Both the position numbers and the translations under genes were made by a program. From Pseudodesulfovibrio aespoeensis Aspo-2 (GTDB taxonomy: Bacteria > Desulfobacterota > Desulfovibrionia > Desulfovibrionales > Desulfovibrionaceae): a stretch of 64,000 nucleotides of DNA. This document shows, one piece after another, positions 16,923 to 25,695 of this stretch. The stretch is taken from the NCBI RefSeq assembly GCF_000176915.2, contig NC_014844.1, forward strand, positions 2,542,001-2,606,000. The letters run 5' to 3'. Each line of letters opens with the position of its first letter. The first letter of the stretch is position 1. The notes beneath the pieces are model-generated. The model ran no database searches. It had not been told where the DNA came from and saw nothing but the letters and a program-made list of their open reading frames with translations.

Positions 16923-19238
16923 ATGAACAAAGATCTGCTTTCACTCATCGGCGGGACCCCGCTGGTGGAGATACGCCATCTCAACCCGAACCCGAACGTC
17001 AAGATTTTGGCCAAGCTGGAGGCGCAGAATCCCGGCGGGTCCATCAAGGACCGCGTGGCCGTGGCCATGATCGAGGCTGCCGAGCGGTCCGGCGAGCTGA
17101 CCAAAGACAAGATCATCATCGAGGCCACATCGGGCAACACCGGCGTGGGGCTGGCCATGGTCGCGGCCATCAAGGGCTACCGCATCAAGCTGCTCATGCC
17201 CGAGACGGCCAGCGAGGAGCGCAAGATGATCATGGCCGCCTACGGCGCACAGCTGGAACTGACGCCCGGCCACCTCTCCACGGACGGGGCCATCGAGCGC
17301 GCCTACCGCTACGCCCGCGAGGAGCCGGACACTTACGTGCTTATGGACCAGTTCAACAACCCCGCCTCCATCGACGCCCACTACCAAGGCACGGGCCTGG
17401 AAATCTGGGAGCAGACCGGCGGCGCGGTCACCCACTGCGTCATGGCGCTGGGCACCTCGGGCACGGCCATGGGCATTGCCAAGCGGCTGCACGAGATGGG
17501 CAAGGTCCATGTGGCTGCGGTGGAGCCCTACGCAGGCCACAAGATTCAGGGCCTCAAGAACATGCTCGAATCCTACCCGCCCGGCATCTACGACAAGACC
17601 TGGCTCGACGAGATCCTGCATGTGGACGACGAGACCGCCTTTGAATACTGCCGCAAACTGGCCAGGGCCGAGGGCATCTTTGCGGGCATGAGTTCCGGCG
17701 CGGCCCTGGGCGGGGCCATCCTCCTGGCCGAGCGGCTTCAGTCAGGTCTCATCGTGACCATCTTCCCGGACTCGGGCGAGCGCTACCTGAGCACCCACCT
17801 CTACCGCCAACAGGCGGGCAGCGGCATCACGCTTTTTGACATGGCCACGGGCGCGACCAAGCCCCTCAAGACCCAGGGGGGCCTGGGCCTCTACACCATG
17901 GGGCCGAACCTCGACAACCCGGACGGTCTCGACGCGTGGCGGCGGGTGGTGGTCCTCGACGTGCTGGCCCGCCACCTGCGCTCGCTCGGAGTGGAAACCC
18001 GCGCCGCCGTGGGATTGAGCGACATGGACGACCGCACCCTGACCGCAGCCCGGCACACCGACGCCGACCGGGCCGTGTTCGCAGCCGGGCTTCGCGCCCG
18101 GATCATGGAGCGCGCCCGCGACATGGGCGTGGCAGTGGCCGGGGGTGACGGTGCGGGCGTGGACTTCCCCCTCTCCTCAAACAGCGAGGGCAAGGCCCTT
18201 GAGCTGTGCCGCAAGCTGCTCGGCAAAGGGCTGGCCTACGAAAAGCTGCGCTCGGTCTACTTCGACATCTTCCGCGACAAGCGCTACGGCGAGATCGGAG
18301 CCATGGACATGGACAAGGTCTCGGGCGGGCGCACCGTGGACCTCGACGCCTACGTCAAGGACAATCCGCTGGACTTCACCCTGCTCAAACGCGCCACCCT
18401 GCTCGACCTCAAGCGCGGCGAGGTGCTGGAGACCGAATGGGGCAACGTGCGCCCGTCCTGGTTCCTGCAGCACGCGGCCACGGCCCTGACCAGCCTGCCC
18501 CGCATCGACGTGATGATCGGCAGCGAGAAACACCGCTTCCCCCACCTGGAAAATCTCCGGGCCATCTGGTCCGCTGCCGGGCGCGAGCTCCAGGCATGGC
18601 TGCTCAACCATCAGGCCACGGACTGCGCCGACGCGACCCTGACCACCGTGGCCGACACCCTGGGCGGATTCCGGGCGGCCCGGTTCTGGCTGCTCTCGTC
18701 CGCCTGCCGCAAGCCCCTGTGCGCCAGCAGCGACAACCTGGTCATGTGGGCGCGCAACTGGCGGCGGGTGCAGGAGGCCTTGGCGGCCCTGAGCGCGCCC
18801 CGGACCGGGGCGGCACCGTCGGGCGAAAGCGCGGGCAAAATCCCTGGCGAAGCCGATCAGGCCGTGTTCGACCTGCGCGCCGGATTCAAGACGGCCATGA
18901 ACGAGGACCTCGCCCTGCACCGCTTCTGGCCCGTGCTCTTCCGGTTCGTCAAACAGGTCAACGCCTGGGCCGCCGCAGGCGCGCTGACCGGCCCGGCAGC
19001 CTCGGCCTGCCTCGACGAGCTCCTGGCCGTGGACGCCATCCTCGGCATCCTCGACCACGCCCAGATGCCGCTCCCCCTGGCCGACCTGCCCATTGAGGTG
19101 CAGGGCATGCTGGCCGACCGCCAGAAGGCCCGCGAGGCCAAGGACTTCGCCGCCTCCGACGCCCTGCGCGACCAGATCGCCAACGCCGGATTCCGCCTGG
19201 AAGACACGGCAGGCGCACCAAGGGTGTTCAGGATGTAA
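16923..19238 (+). CDS. cysK: Fusion: PLP cysteine synthase - catalytically degenerate cysteinyl-tRNA synthetase
   Basis: The protein is 771 aa. Residues 1-305 are a complete O-acetylserine sulfhydrylase of the CysK/CysM fold: GGTPLVEI, PLP lysine in GGSIKDRVA (about K42), TSGNTGVGLA, GTSGTAMG and SGAALGG. Residues 320-771 align by pattern with class I CysRS: LYTMGPN matches MYVCGPT, GLSDMDDRT matches NFTDVDDKI, HRFPHLENLRAI matches the zinc-site helix, FWLLSSACRKPL follows, and a C-terminal DALRDQIANAGF anticodon-domain motif ends it. The zinc-binding Cys of MYVCGPT is Met, and the HIGH and KMSKS motifs are absent. Aminoacylation is therefore unlikely; a cysteine-sensing or regulatory role is my inference. 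The ATG follows CAGGGA. Confidence 0.87.
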   Translation: MNKDLLSLIGGTPLVEIRHLNPNPNVKILAKLEAQNPGGSIKDRVAVAMIEAAERSGELTKDKIIIEATSGNTGVGLAMVAAIKGYRIKLLMPETASEERKMIMAAYGAQLELTPGHLSTDGAIERAYRYAREEPDTYVLMDQFNNPASIDAHYQGTGLEIWEQTGGAVTHCVMALGTSGTAMGIAKRLHEMGKVHVAAVEPYAGHKIQGLKNMLESYPPGIYDKTWLDEILHVDDETAFEYCRKLARAEGIFAGMSSGAALGGAILLAERLQSGLIVTIFPDSGERYLSTHLYRQQAGSGITLFDMATGATKPLKTQGGLGLYTMGPNLDNPDGLDAWRRVVVLDVLARHLRSLGVETRAAVGLSDMDDRTLTAARHTDADRAVFAAGLRARIMERARDMGVAVAGGDGAGVDFPLSSNSEGKALELCRKLLGKGLAYEKLRSVYFDIFRDKRYGEIGAMDMDKVSGGRTVDLDAYVKDNPLDFTLLKRATLLDLKRGEVLETEWGNVRPSWFLQHAATALTSLPRIDVMIGSEKHRFPHLENLRAIWSAAGRELQAWLLNHQATDCADATLTTVADTLGGFRAARFWLLSSACRKPLCASSDNLVMWARNWRRVQEALAALSAPRTGAAPSGESAGKIPGEADQAVFDLRAGFKTAMNEDLALHRFWPVLFRFVKQVNAWAAAGALTGPAASACLDELLAVDAILGILDHAQMPLPLADLPIEVQGMLADRQKAREAKDFAASDALRDQIANAGFRLEDTAGAPRVFRM

Positions 19239-19266
19239 TGGGAAATTGGCGATCGAGAGCCAAGAA

Positions 19267-19298
19267 AAGGCCGCCGTTCCCACGAGAACGGCGGCCTT
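19267..19298. terminator. Bidirectional terminator (cysK fusion / proA)
   Basis: Thirteen-bp stem AAGGCCGCCGTTC / GAACGGCGGCCTT with a 6-base loop. It is followed by CTTTGTTGT on the plus strand and TTTTC on the minus strand, between convergent genes. Confidence 0.85.
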
Positions 19299-19320
19299 CT
19301 TTGTTGTCTGTGACCGCTCC

Positions 19321-20580
19321 CTACTCCCGCACCTGGCCCTCGCCCAGGAGGACGAACTTGGCGCTGGTCAGCTCGCGCACGCCCATGGGGCCGTAGGCGT
19401 GGAGCTTGGAGGTGGAGATGCCGATCTCGGCCCCCAGGCCGAGCTGGGCGCCGTCGTTGAACCGGGTGGAGGCGTTGGCCACCACCAGGGAGGCGTCCAC
19501 CTCGCGGACGAAGCGCATGCAGTGCTCGTAGTTCTCGCTGAGGATGGCCTCGGTGTGGTTGGAGCCGTGCTCGGCGATGAAGTCCAGGGCCTCGTCCAGG
19601 GAATCCACCACCCGGACGGCCAGGACCAGATCAAGGAACTCATACCCCCAGTCGCCCGGCATGGCCGGTTCGGCAGCGTCGCCGAGCAGGGGCAGAGAGC
19701 GCGGACACGCCTTGAAGCGCACGCCCTTGGCGGCCAGAACCTTGTCCACGCGGGGCAGGAGCACCCCGGCCACGTCGCGATGCACCAGCAGGCACTCCAG
19801 CGCGTTGCAGCCGCTCGGGTACTGGGTCTTGGCGTTGTCGATGATGGGCACGGCCCTGGTGATGTCGCAGGAGGCATCGGCAAAGAGGTGGCAGACGCCC
19901 TTGTAGTGCTTGAGCACCGGCATGGTGGCCTGCTCGGTCACGGCGCGGATCAGCCCCTCGCCGCCGCGCGGGATGACCACGTCGATGAAGTCCGAGAGCT
20001 TGAGCAGTTCGGCCACGGCCTCGCGGTCCGTGGTGGCAGGCACCTGGACCGCGTCGCGCGGCAGCCCGGCCTGCTCCAGGGCGCGGTGCATGAGCCCGGC
20101 CAGACAGGTGTTGGAATGGAACGCCTCGGACCCGCCGCGCAGGATGACCGCGTTGCCCGCCTTGAGGCAGAGGATGCCCGCGTCCACCGTGGCGTTGGGT
20201 CGCGACTCGTAGATCATGGCCACCACGCCGAGCGGCACGCGCATGCGGCCCACCAGCATGCCGTTGGGCCGTCTGGTCATGGACTCGATGCCGCCCACGG
20301 GATCGTCCATGGCCGCCACCTCGCGGCATCCGGCGATCATGGAGCGCAGCACCTTGTCGCTGATGGTCAGCCGCTGCACCCGCGCCTTGTCCAGCCCGCG
20401 CTCCTTGGCGGCGGCCAGGTCCAGGGCATTGGCCTCGGCAATGGCCGACGCTTCGGCCTCCAGCAGGTCGGCCAGCGCCACAAGCGCCCCGCTCCGGGCC
20501 TTGCCCGACGCCTTGGCCAGGGTCCGCGACGCGCGTCTGGCGCGCCTGCCCATCTCGATCATCTGTTGGCGGATATCCAT
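19321..20580 (-). CDS. proA: Gamma-glutamyl phosphate reductase
   Basis: The 419 aa protein matches the family length. It reduces gamma-glutamyl phosphate to glutamate semialdehyde with NADPH, the second step of proline synthesis. The catalytic cysteine lies in YPSGCNALECLL (family CNAxE). The cofactor region is VVAMIYESRPNATVDAGILC, and the VILRGGSEAFHSN segment is characteristic. The ATG at 20580 has CAGGGAGGGGG upstream. proB is not adjacent in the window. Confidence 0.95.
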   Translation of the reverse strand: MDIRQQMIEMGRRARRASRTLAKASGKARSGALVALADLLEAEASAIAEANALDLAAAKERGLDKARVQRLTISDKVLRSMIAGCREVAAMDDPVGGIESMTRRPNGMLVGRMRVPLGVVAMIYESRPNATVDAGILCLKAGNAVILRGGSEAFHSNTCLAGLMHRALEQAGLPRDAVQVPATTDREAVAELLKLSDFIDVVIPRGGEGLIRAVTEQATMPVLKHYKGVCHLFADASCDITRAVPIIDNAKTQYPSGCNALECLLVHRDVAGVLLPRVDKVLAAKGVRFKACPRSLPLLGDAAEPAMPGDWGYEFLDLVLAVRVVDSLDEALDFIAEHGSNHTEAILSENYEHCMRFVREVDASLVVANASTRFNDGAQLGLGAEIGISTSKLHAYGPMGVRELTSAKFVLLGEGQVRE

Positions 20581-20799
20581 GCCCCCTCCCTGAAGATTGT
20601 CGCTACCGCCCGCCAGACCAGCCCAGGTCCGCGCGGATTCACTGTGCTAACTCCCGTCCGGGCAAAAAGTCAAACCCGCTTCGCCCAGACGAACCACTCC
20701 CCCAAAGGGCCTGTTTGCGCATTTTGTCATTTGCCAGAGATGCAACCCGCAAAACGACCCCAAAAGGGGCTGAAAAGGGTGGTTGCGACAAAATAGGCT

Positions 20800-20828
20800 T
20801 TGACCTTTTTTACAATTTTGCTTATCTA
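20800..20828 (+). promoter_or_regulatory. Predicted sigma-70 promoter of the YfgM-like/iorAB operon
   Basis: TTGACC (20800-20805), a 17-base T-rich spacer, then TATCTA (20823-20828), about 70 bases before the first gene. The 316-base proA-to-TPR gap otherwise shows no gene. The surrounding DNA is visibly AT-richer than the coding regions. Confidence 0.6.
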
Positions 20829-20896
20829 GCCCTCTGCGTTGTCGAGACCCTAGTCCGGCGATCATACAGACACCCTTACGGAGGACATCGAAAGCA

Positions 20897-21550
20897 ATGG
20901 CTGAAAACAAGACCGCCGAACACACCACCCTTGAAGACATCGAGGCGCGTGTTCCCAACTCCCTGCATCCTGTCATCGAAGCCGCCTTCAAGCACAGCAG
21001 GCAGATCCTCGCAGGCGTGGTCGCCATCATCCTCGTGGCCGCAGCCTACGCGGCCTACAGCGGCTACACGGCACGGGCGCTGGCCAATGCCCAGACCCAA
21101 CTCGGCACCATCGTCATCGAGGCCGCGGGCCAGGACAAGATCGACAGGCTTGAGGCGCTGCTCGACTCCGCGCCCACCACGGCCCGGCCCGCCGTGTTCC
21201 TCGAACTGGCCCAGTCCGCCATGAACCTCGCGCAGTACGAAGCGGCTGCGGGCTACTGGGGCAGTCTGGCCGCGGAAGCAGACAACGAGATGCGGCTCAT
21301 CGCCCGCATGGGCCACGCCAAGTGCCTGCTCCTGGCAGGCAGGGCCAAGGAGGCCGTGGCCGAACTCAAGGATCTGGCGGGCATTGCCCCGGCAGATTTC
21401 ACCGCGCCGGTCTACCGCCAGCTCGCCGTGGCCGCCGAGGCTGCGGGCGACACCCCCCAGGCCCTGGAGGCTTACCGCAAGCTGGCCGAGCAGCAGGTGA
21501 CGGACAAGCCCTTCATCGACCACAAGATCGCCCAACTGGAAGCGAAATAA
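20897..21550 (+). CDS. YfgM-like membrane-anchored TPR protein
   Basis: This 217 aa protein has a cytoplasmic N-terminus of about 35 residues, one transmembrane helix (ILAGVVAIILVAAAYAAYSG), and a helical periplasmic part with TPR-like repeats (ARPAVFLELAQSAMNLAQYE, AKEAVAELKDLAG, DTPQALEAYRKLAEQQV). The layout matches YfgM/DUF2133-type proteins, which help periplasmic chaperones at the Sec translocon. It is first in a run with iorA (33-base gap), iorB and a sigma-54 regulator. The functional link to indolepyruvate metabolism is unclear. The ATG follows ACGGAGGA. Confidence 0.7.
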   Translation: MAENKTAEHTTLEDIEARVPNSLHPVIEAAFKHSRQILAGVVAIILVAAAYAAYSGYTARALANAQTQLGTIVIEAAGQDKIDRLEALLDSAPTTARPAVFLELAQSAMNLAQYEAAAGYWGSLAAEADNEMRLIARMGHAKCLLLAGRAKEAVAELKDLAGIAPADFTAPVYRQLAVAAEAAGDTPQALEAYRKLAEQQVTDKPFIDHKIAQLEAK

Positions 21551-21583
21551 ACCGGTTCCGCGAACCACGCACGGAGATATCCC

Positions 21584-23419
21584 ATGCCCCATCCCCTCCT
21601 GGCCGACACTCCCGGCCACATCGACCTTCTGCTCGGCAACGAAGCCATTGTTCGCGGAGCCGTGGAGGCGGGATTGCAGGTAGCCACCTGCTACCCTGGC
21701 ACCCCGTCTTCCGAGGTGCCCGACACGCTCTTTCGCCTCTCGCCCGAAGGCAAGTACGCCTTTGAGTATTCCGTCAACGAGAAGGTCGCCCTCGAAGTGG
21801 CGGGCGGAGCCACCCTGTCCGGCGCGCTGACGCTGTGCACCATGAAGCACGTCGGGGTCAACGTGGCTGCCGACCCGCTCATGACCCTGTGCTACACCGG
21901 CACGCCGGGCGGCCTGCTGCTGCTCTCTGCGGACGATCCGGGCTGCCATTCGAGCCAGAACGAGCAGGACAACCGCTATTACGCCCGGCTGGCAGGCATG
22001 CCGGTCCTCGAACCGGCCACGGCCCAGGAGGCCAAGGACATGACCCGCGACGGGCTGCTCCTGAGCAAAAAGCACGGCGCGCCCTTCATGCTTCGTACCA
22101 CCACGCGGGTCAACCACCTGCGCGGCCCGGTGGAGTTTGGCCCTGTGGCCGACCCCGGCACCCCGGAAGGATTCAAACGCAATCCGTCGAAGTTCGTGCC
22201 CATCCCGGCCTTTTCCCGGCCCATGCATGTGGCCCTGCTCGAGCGGCTCGAAGCCCTGCGCCAGGAGGCCGAGAACTCCCCCTACAACACCGTCACCGGC
22301 AGCGGATCGCTGGGCATCGTCTGTTCAAGCATCAGCCGCGCCTATGTGGCCGACGCCCTGGCTCAGTCCAGTCTGACCGGCAAGGTCAAGGTGCTTGGAC
22401 TCGGTTTTAGCCACCCGCTGCCCGAGACCCTGTGCCTCGATTTCCTCTCGTCGGTGTCCAAGGCGCTGGTGGTGGAGGAGCTGGAACCCATCCTCGAAAA
22501 CGACCTGCGCGTACTGGTCCAGAAAAACGGCCTGGATGTCGAGATTCTCGGCAAGGACGTGCTGCCCCGGTGCAACGAGTTCACCGTGACCATGGTCGAG
22601 GACGCCATCTATCGGCTCACCGGCGATGCGGCCCCGACGCGGGACGCCTGCCAGCCCGCCGCCCTGCCCATGCGGCCGCCCAACCTCTGCGCGGGCTGTC
22701 CCCACCGCGGCACCTACTTCGCCGCCCGCAAGGTCTTTGGCGATGACGCGGTCTACTCCTCGGACATCGGCTGCTACACCCTGGGGCTGCTGCCCCCGCT
22801 CCAGGCGGCGGACTTCCTGCTCTGCATGGGCTCTTCCATCTCGGCAGGCGGCGGCGCGGCTCTGGCCTCGGGCAAGACCGTGGTGGCCTTCATCGGCGAC
22901 TCCACCTACTTCCACTCCGGCCTGACCGGCGTGGCCAACGCGGTGTTCAACAAGCACAACGTGCTCATCGTGGTGCTGGACAACCGGACCACGGCCATGA
23001 CCGGCCACCAGCCCCACCCCGGCGTGGACAAGACCATCCTCGGCGACAACGACTCCCGGCTGGACATCGAGGCCTCGATGCGCGGACTTGGCGTGACCGA
23101 AGTGCGAGAGGTCAACCCCTTCAACCAGAAGAAAACCCAGGCCGCCTTCGAGGAACTCAAGGAAATGAAGGGCGTGCGGGTGCTCATCGCCAAGGAGCCT
23201 TGCCCGCTGTTCACCCGCCGGATCTACAAAAAAGTCGCGTCCCAGGTGGCCTATGTGGCCGAAAGCTGCACCGGCCGGTTCGAGTGTCTGGACACCCTGG
23301 CCTGCCCGGCCATGTACCGGGACGGCAACCGCGCAGCGGTCAATCCCATCCTGTGCAACGGCTGCATGCTCTGTCTGCAGGTGTGCGGACACATCAAAGC
23401 CAAGAAAAGGGACAACTAG
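21584..23419 (+). CDS. iorA: Indolepyruvate:ferredoxin oxidoreductase, alpha subunit
   Basis: This 611 aa subunit oxidatively decarboxylates aryl pyruvates (from Trp, Phe, Tyr) to aryl-acetyl-CoA, reducing ferredoxin. The N-terminal pyrimidine-type domain has CYPGTPSSEVPD and NEKVALEVAGGA. The TPP-binding domain has LCAGCPHRGTYFA, GDSTYFHSGLTGVANAVFN and VLDNRTTAMTGHQPHPG. The C-terminus is a ferredoxin-like domain. Its second cluster motif is intact (CNGCMLCLQVC). The first reads CTGRFECLDTLACP, so the second cysteine of the usual CxxC is arginine. The gene overlaps nothing and ends 1 base before iorB, so subunits are made together. Confidence 0.92.
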   Translation: MPHPLLADTPGHIDLLLGNEAIVRGAVEAGLQVATCYPGTPSSEVPDTLFRLSPEGKYAFEYSVNEKVALEVAGGATLSGALTLCTMKHVGVNVAADPLMTLCYTGTPGGLLLLSADDPGCHSSQNEQDNRYYARLAGMPVLEPATAQEAKDMTRDGLLLSKKHGAPFMLRTTTRVNHLRGPVEFGPVADPGTPEGFKRNPSKFVPIPAFSRPMHVALLERLEALRQEAENSPYNTVTGSGSLGIVCSSISRAYVADALAQSSLTGKVKVLGLGFSHPLPETLCLDFLSSVSKALVVEELEPILENDLRVLVQKNGLDVEILGKDVLPRCNEFTVTMVEDAIYRLTGDAAPTRDACQPAALPMRPPNLCAGCPHRGTYFAARKVFGDDAVYSSDIGCYTLGLLPPLQAADFLLCMGSSISAGGGAALASGKTVVAFIGDSTYFHSGLTGVANAVFNKHNVLIVVLDNRTTAMTGHQPHPGVDKTILGDNDSRLDIEASMRGLGVTEVREVNPFNQKKTQAAFEELKEMKGVRVLIAKEPCPLFTRRIYKKVASQVAYVAESCTGRFECLDTLACPAMYRDGNRAAVNPILCNGCMLCLQVCGHIKAKKRDN

Positions 23420-23420
23420 A

Positions 23421-24017
23421 ATGAACGACGTCAAGCCCATCCGCATATTCATGACCGGCGTTGGCGGCCAGGGCACCCTGACCGCCACCACCCTGCTGGC
23501 CAGGACCGTGCTCGCCGCTGGTCTGCCCGTCACCTCCGGCGAAATCCACGGCATGGCCCAGCGCGGCGGCGTGGTGGAATCCACCGTGCTCATCGGCTGC
23601 AAGTCGCCCAAGATCGGCCACGGCGAGGCGGACATCCTCATGGGCTTCGAGCCCATGGAGACAGTGCGCGCCCTGCCCTATCTGAAACGCGGCGGACTGG
23701 TCCTCTCCAGCACCGAGTTCATGCCCCCGCTCTCTGTGGCCATGGGCAAACAGCAGTGCCCGACCCTGGACGAGATCAAGGCCAGGGTGGCCGACTGCAC
23801 CGACCGGGCGTACTTCATGGCCTGCCAGACCATCGGCATCGAGGTGGGCGCGGTCCAGAGCGGCAACATCGCCCTGCTCGGCGCCCTGTGCGCCACGGGC
23901 GCGCTGCCCTTTGGCCCCGAAGCCCTCGAAGCGACCATCAGGGCCAACCTCCCCGCAAAGATTCAGGCCGTCAACCTCAAAGCCCTGGAACTCGGCATAA
24001 AAGCCCTCAACGCCTAG
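23421..24017 (+). CDS. iorB: Indolepyruvate:ferredoxin oxidoreductase, beta subunit
   Basis: The 198 aa gamma-domain subunit pairs with IorA in an (alpha-beta) complex. The fold signature is FMTGVGGQGTLTATTLLART, with SGEIHGMAQRGGVVESTV and the ADILMGFEPMETVRALPYL segment typical of 2-oxoacid:ferredoxin oxidoreductase gamma domains. The ATG begins right after the iorA stop. It lies 12 bases before the sigma-54 regulator gene. Confidence 0.93.
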   Translation: MNDVKPIRIFMTGVGGQGTLTATTLLARTVLAAGLPVTSGEIHGMAQRGGVVESTVLIGCKSPKIGHGEADILMGFEPMETVRALPYLKRGGLVLSSTEFMPPLSVAMGKQQCPTLDEIKARVADCTDRAYFMACQTIGIEVGAVQSGNIALLGALCATGALPFGPEALEATIRANLPAKIQAVNLKALELGIKALNA

Positions 24018-24029
24018 AGAAGTATTGAA

Positions 24030-25610
24030 ATGGCACACAAGAAACAGGACGACTCCGACCTCAGCTATCTGGTCACCCTCAAGACCATTCAGGACACCCT
24101 CAAGCGGGACGCCCCGCTTGAGGAATCGCTGAACCAGCTGCTCAGAATACTGGCCCAGGACATGGAGTATGTCCGGGCGTTCATGGTCATCATGGACCCC
24201 AAGACCGAAAACCTGAAGCTCTCGCTCACCTACAGCCCGGCCCGCTCCGACGACGTGACCTATTCGCCGGGCCGGGGCGTCATCGGTCGCGTGTTCAACA
24301 CGGGCGAGTCCATCACCATCCCGCGCATGTCCGACGACAAGGAGTTCCTGAACAAGGCGTTCGGACGCAGCGAAGAGGAACTTCGCAAGCTCGGCTTCAT
24401 CTGCGTGCCGGTCATCAACCGGGGCACGGACCACGAGGAAGTCATCGGCGCGCTCTCGGTGGACGTACCCCTGATCCCGGCCGAGGACCTCGACGCGCAC
24501 CGCCAGTTTCTCGAAGTGGTGGCGGGCATCATCGCGGGCCATGTGGCCCAGTTGCAGGAGGAGATGGCAACCCATAACCACCTGCTCACCCAGGGCATGA
24601 TGGCCGGCGGCCCGGACTCGACCCCGCCCAAGGACTTCGTGGCCGCCAGCAAGGCCATGCGCCTCGTGCTCAGGCAGTCGCGCCAGGTGGCCCCCAGCCG
24701 GGCCACGGCGCTGCTGCGCGGCCAGTCCGGCACCGGCAAGGAGCTGCTGGCCGAGGCCATCCATTCGGCCAGTCCCAGGGCCGACAAGCCGCTGATCAAG
24801 CTCAACTGCGCGGCCCTGCCCTCGGAGCTCATCGAGTCCGAGCTGTTCGGCCACCAGAAGGGCGCGTTCACCGGCGCATTCCAGACCAAGCGCGGCCTGT
24901 TCGAGGTGGCGGACCAGGGCACCCTGTTCCTCGACGAGATCGGCGAGCTGTCCATGGACGCCCAGGCCAAGGTGCTGCGCGCCATCCAGGAGAAGGAAAT
25001 CCAGCGCGTGGGCAGCGAGCAGACCATCACCGTGGACGTCCGGCTCATCTGCGCCACCCACCAGCCTCTGGAGGAGCTGCTCCAGAAGGGCAGGTTCCGC
25101 GAGGACCTCTACTACCGGATCAACGTCTTCCCCATCTTCATCCCGCCGCTCCATGAGCGGCGCGAGGACATCCTGCCCCTGGCCGAACATTTCCTGAGCG
25201 ATTTTTCCAGCGAGTACGGCAAGGAGGTCAAACGCATCTCCACCCCGGCCATTGAGCTGCTGGTCATGTACCACTGGCCCGGCAACGTGCGCGAGCTCAA
25301 GAACTGCATCGAACGCGCCGTGCTGCTGTGCGAGGAGTCGGTCATCCGCACCTACCACCTGCCGCCCACGCTCCAGTCCGCCGAAAGCTCGGCCACGGGC
25401 ATCAACCTCTCCTTTGGCGAGGCCGTGGCCAAGTTCGAACAGGAGTTGCTGGTGGATTCGCTCAAGAAGACCGGCGGCAACATGCTCCAGTCCGCCCGCG
25501 ACCTGCGCGTCTCCTACCGCATCGTCAACTACAAGGTGAAGAAGTACAACCTCGACGTGAAAAGGTTCTCGCAGACCAAGAAGAAGCCCAGGAAAAAGCT
25601 GGAGAACTGA
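24030..25610 (+). CDS. Sigma-54-dependent transcriptional activator with GAF domain (NifA-like layout)
   Basis: The protein is 526 aa. Residues 15-175 form a GAF domain (VRAFMVIMDPKTENLKLS, SPGRGVIGRVFNTGESI). The AAA+ domain from about residue 205 has Walker A GQSGTGKELLAEAIH, the sigma-54 contact loop GAFTGAF, Walker B GTLFLDEIGEL, and the RLICATHQPLEELLQKGRFR sensor region. The C-terminal Fis-type helix-turn-helix is at about 480-515. It follows iorB by 12 bases, so it may respond to a small molecule and control aryl-pyruvate or related genes. No sigma-54 promoter (TGGCAC-N5-TTGC) was recognised upstream of the operon. Confidence 0.9.
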   Translation: MAHKKQDDSDLSYLVTLKTIQDTLKRDAPLEESLNQLLRILAQDMEYVRAFMVIMDPKTENLKLSLTYSPARSDDVTYSPGRGVIGRVFNTGESITIPRMSDDKEFLNKAFGRSEEELRKLGFICVPVINRGTDHEEVIGALSVDVPLIPAEDLDAHRQFLEVVAGIIAGHVAQLQEEMATHNHLLTQGMMAGGPDSTPPKDFVAASKAMRLVLRQSRQVAPSRATALLRGQSGTGKELLAEAIHSASPRADKPLIKLNCAALPSELIESELFGHQKGAFTGAFQTKRGLFEVADQGTLFLDEIGELSMDAQAKVLRAIQEKEIQRVGSEQTITVDVRLICATHQPLEELLQKGRFREDLYYRINVFPIFIPPLHERREDILPLAEHFLSDFSSEYGKEVKRISTPAIELLVMYHWPGNVRELKNCIERAVLLCEESVIRTYHLPPTLQSAESSATGINLSFGEAVAKFEQELLVDSLKKTGGNMLQSARDLRVSYRIVNYKVKKYNLDVKRFSQTKKKPRKKLEN

Positions 25611-25630
25611 TCAGAGCCCGGCCTGACCAC

Positions 25631-25662
25631 AAGCCCCCGGACGCCAACGCGTCCGGGGGCTT
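25631..25662 (+). terminator. Terminator after the sigma-54 regulator
   Basis: Perfect 14-bp stem AAGCCCCCGGACGC / GCGTCCGGGGGCTT with a CAAC loop, followed by TCCATTG. The T-tract is weak. Confidence 0.7.
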
Positions 25663-25695
25663 TCCATTGTCCGGCCAAGTCTGCTACACCGGGGC

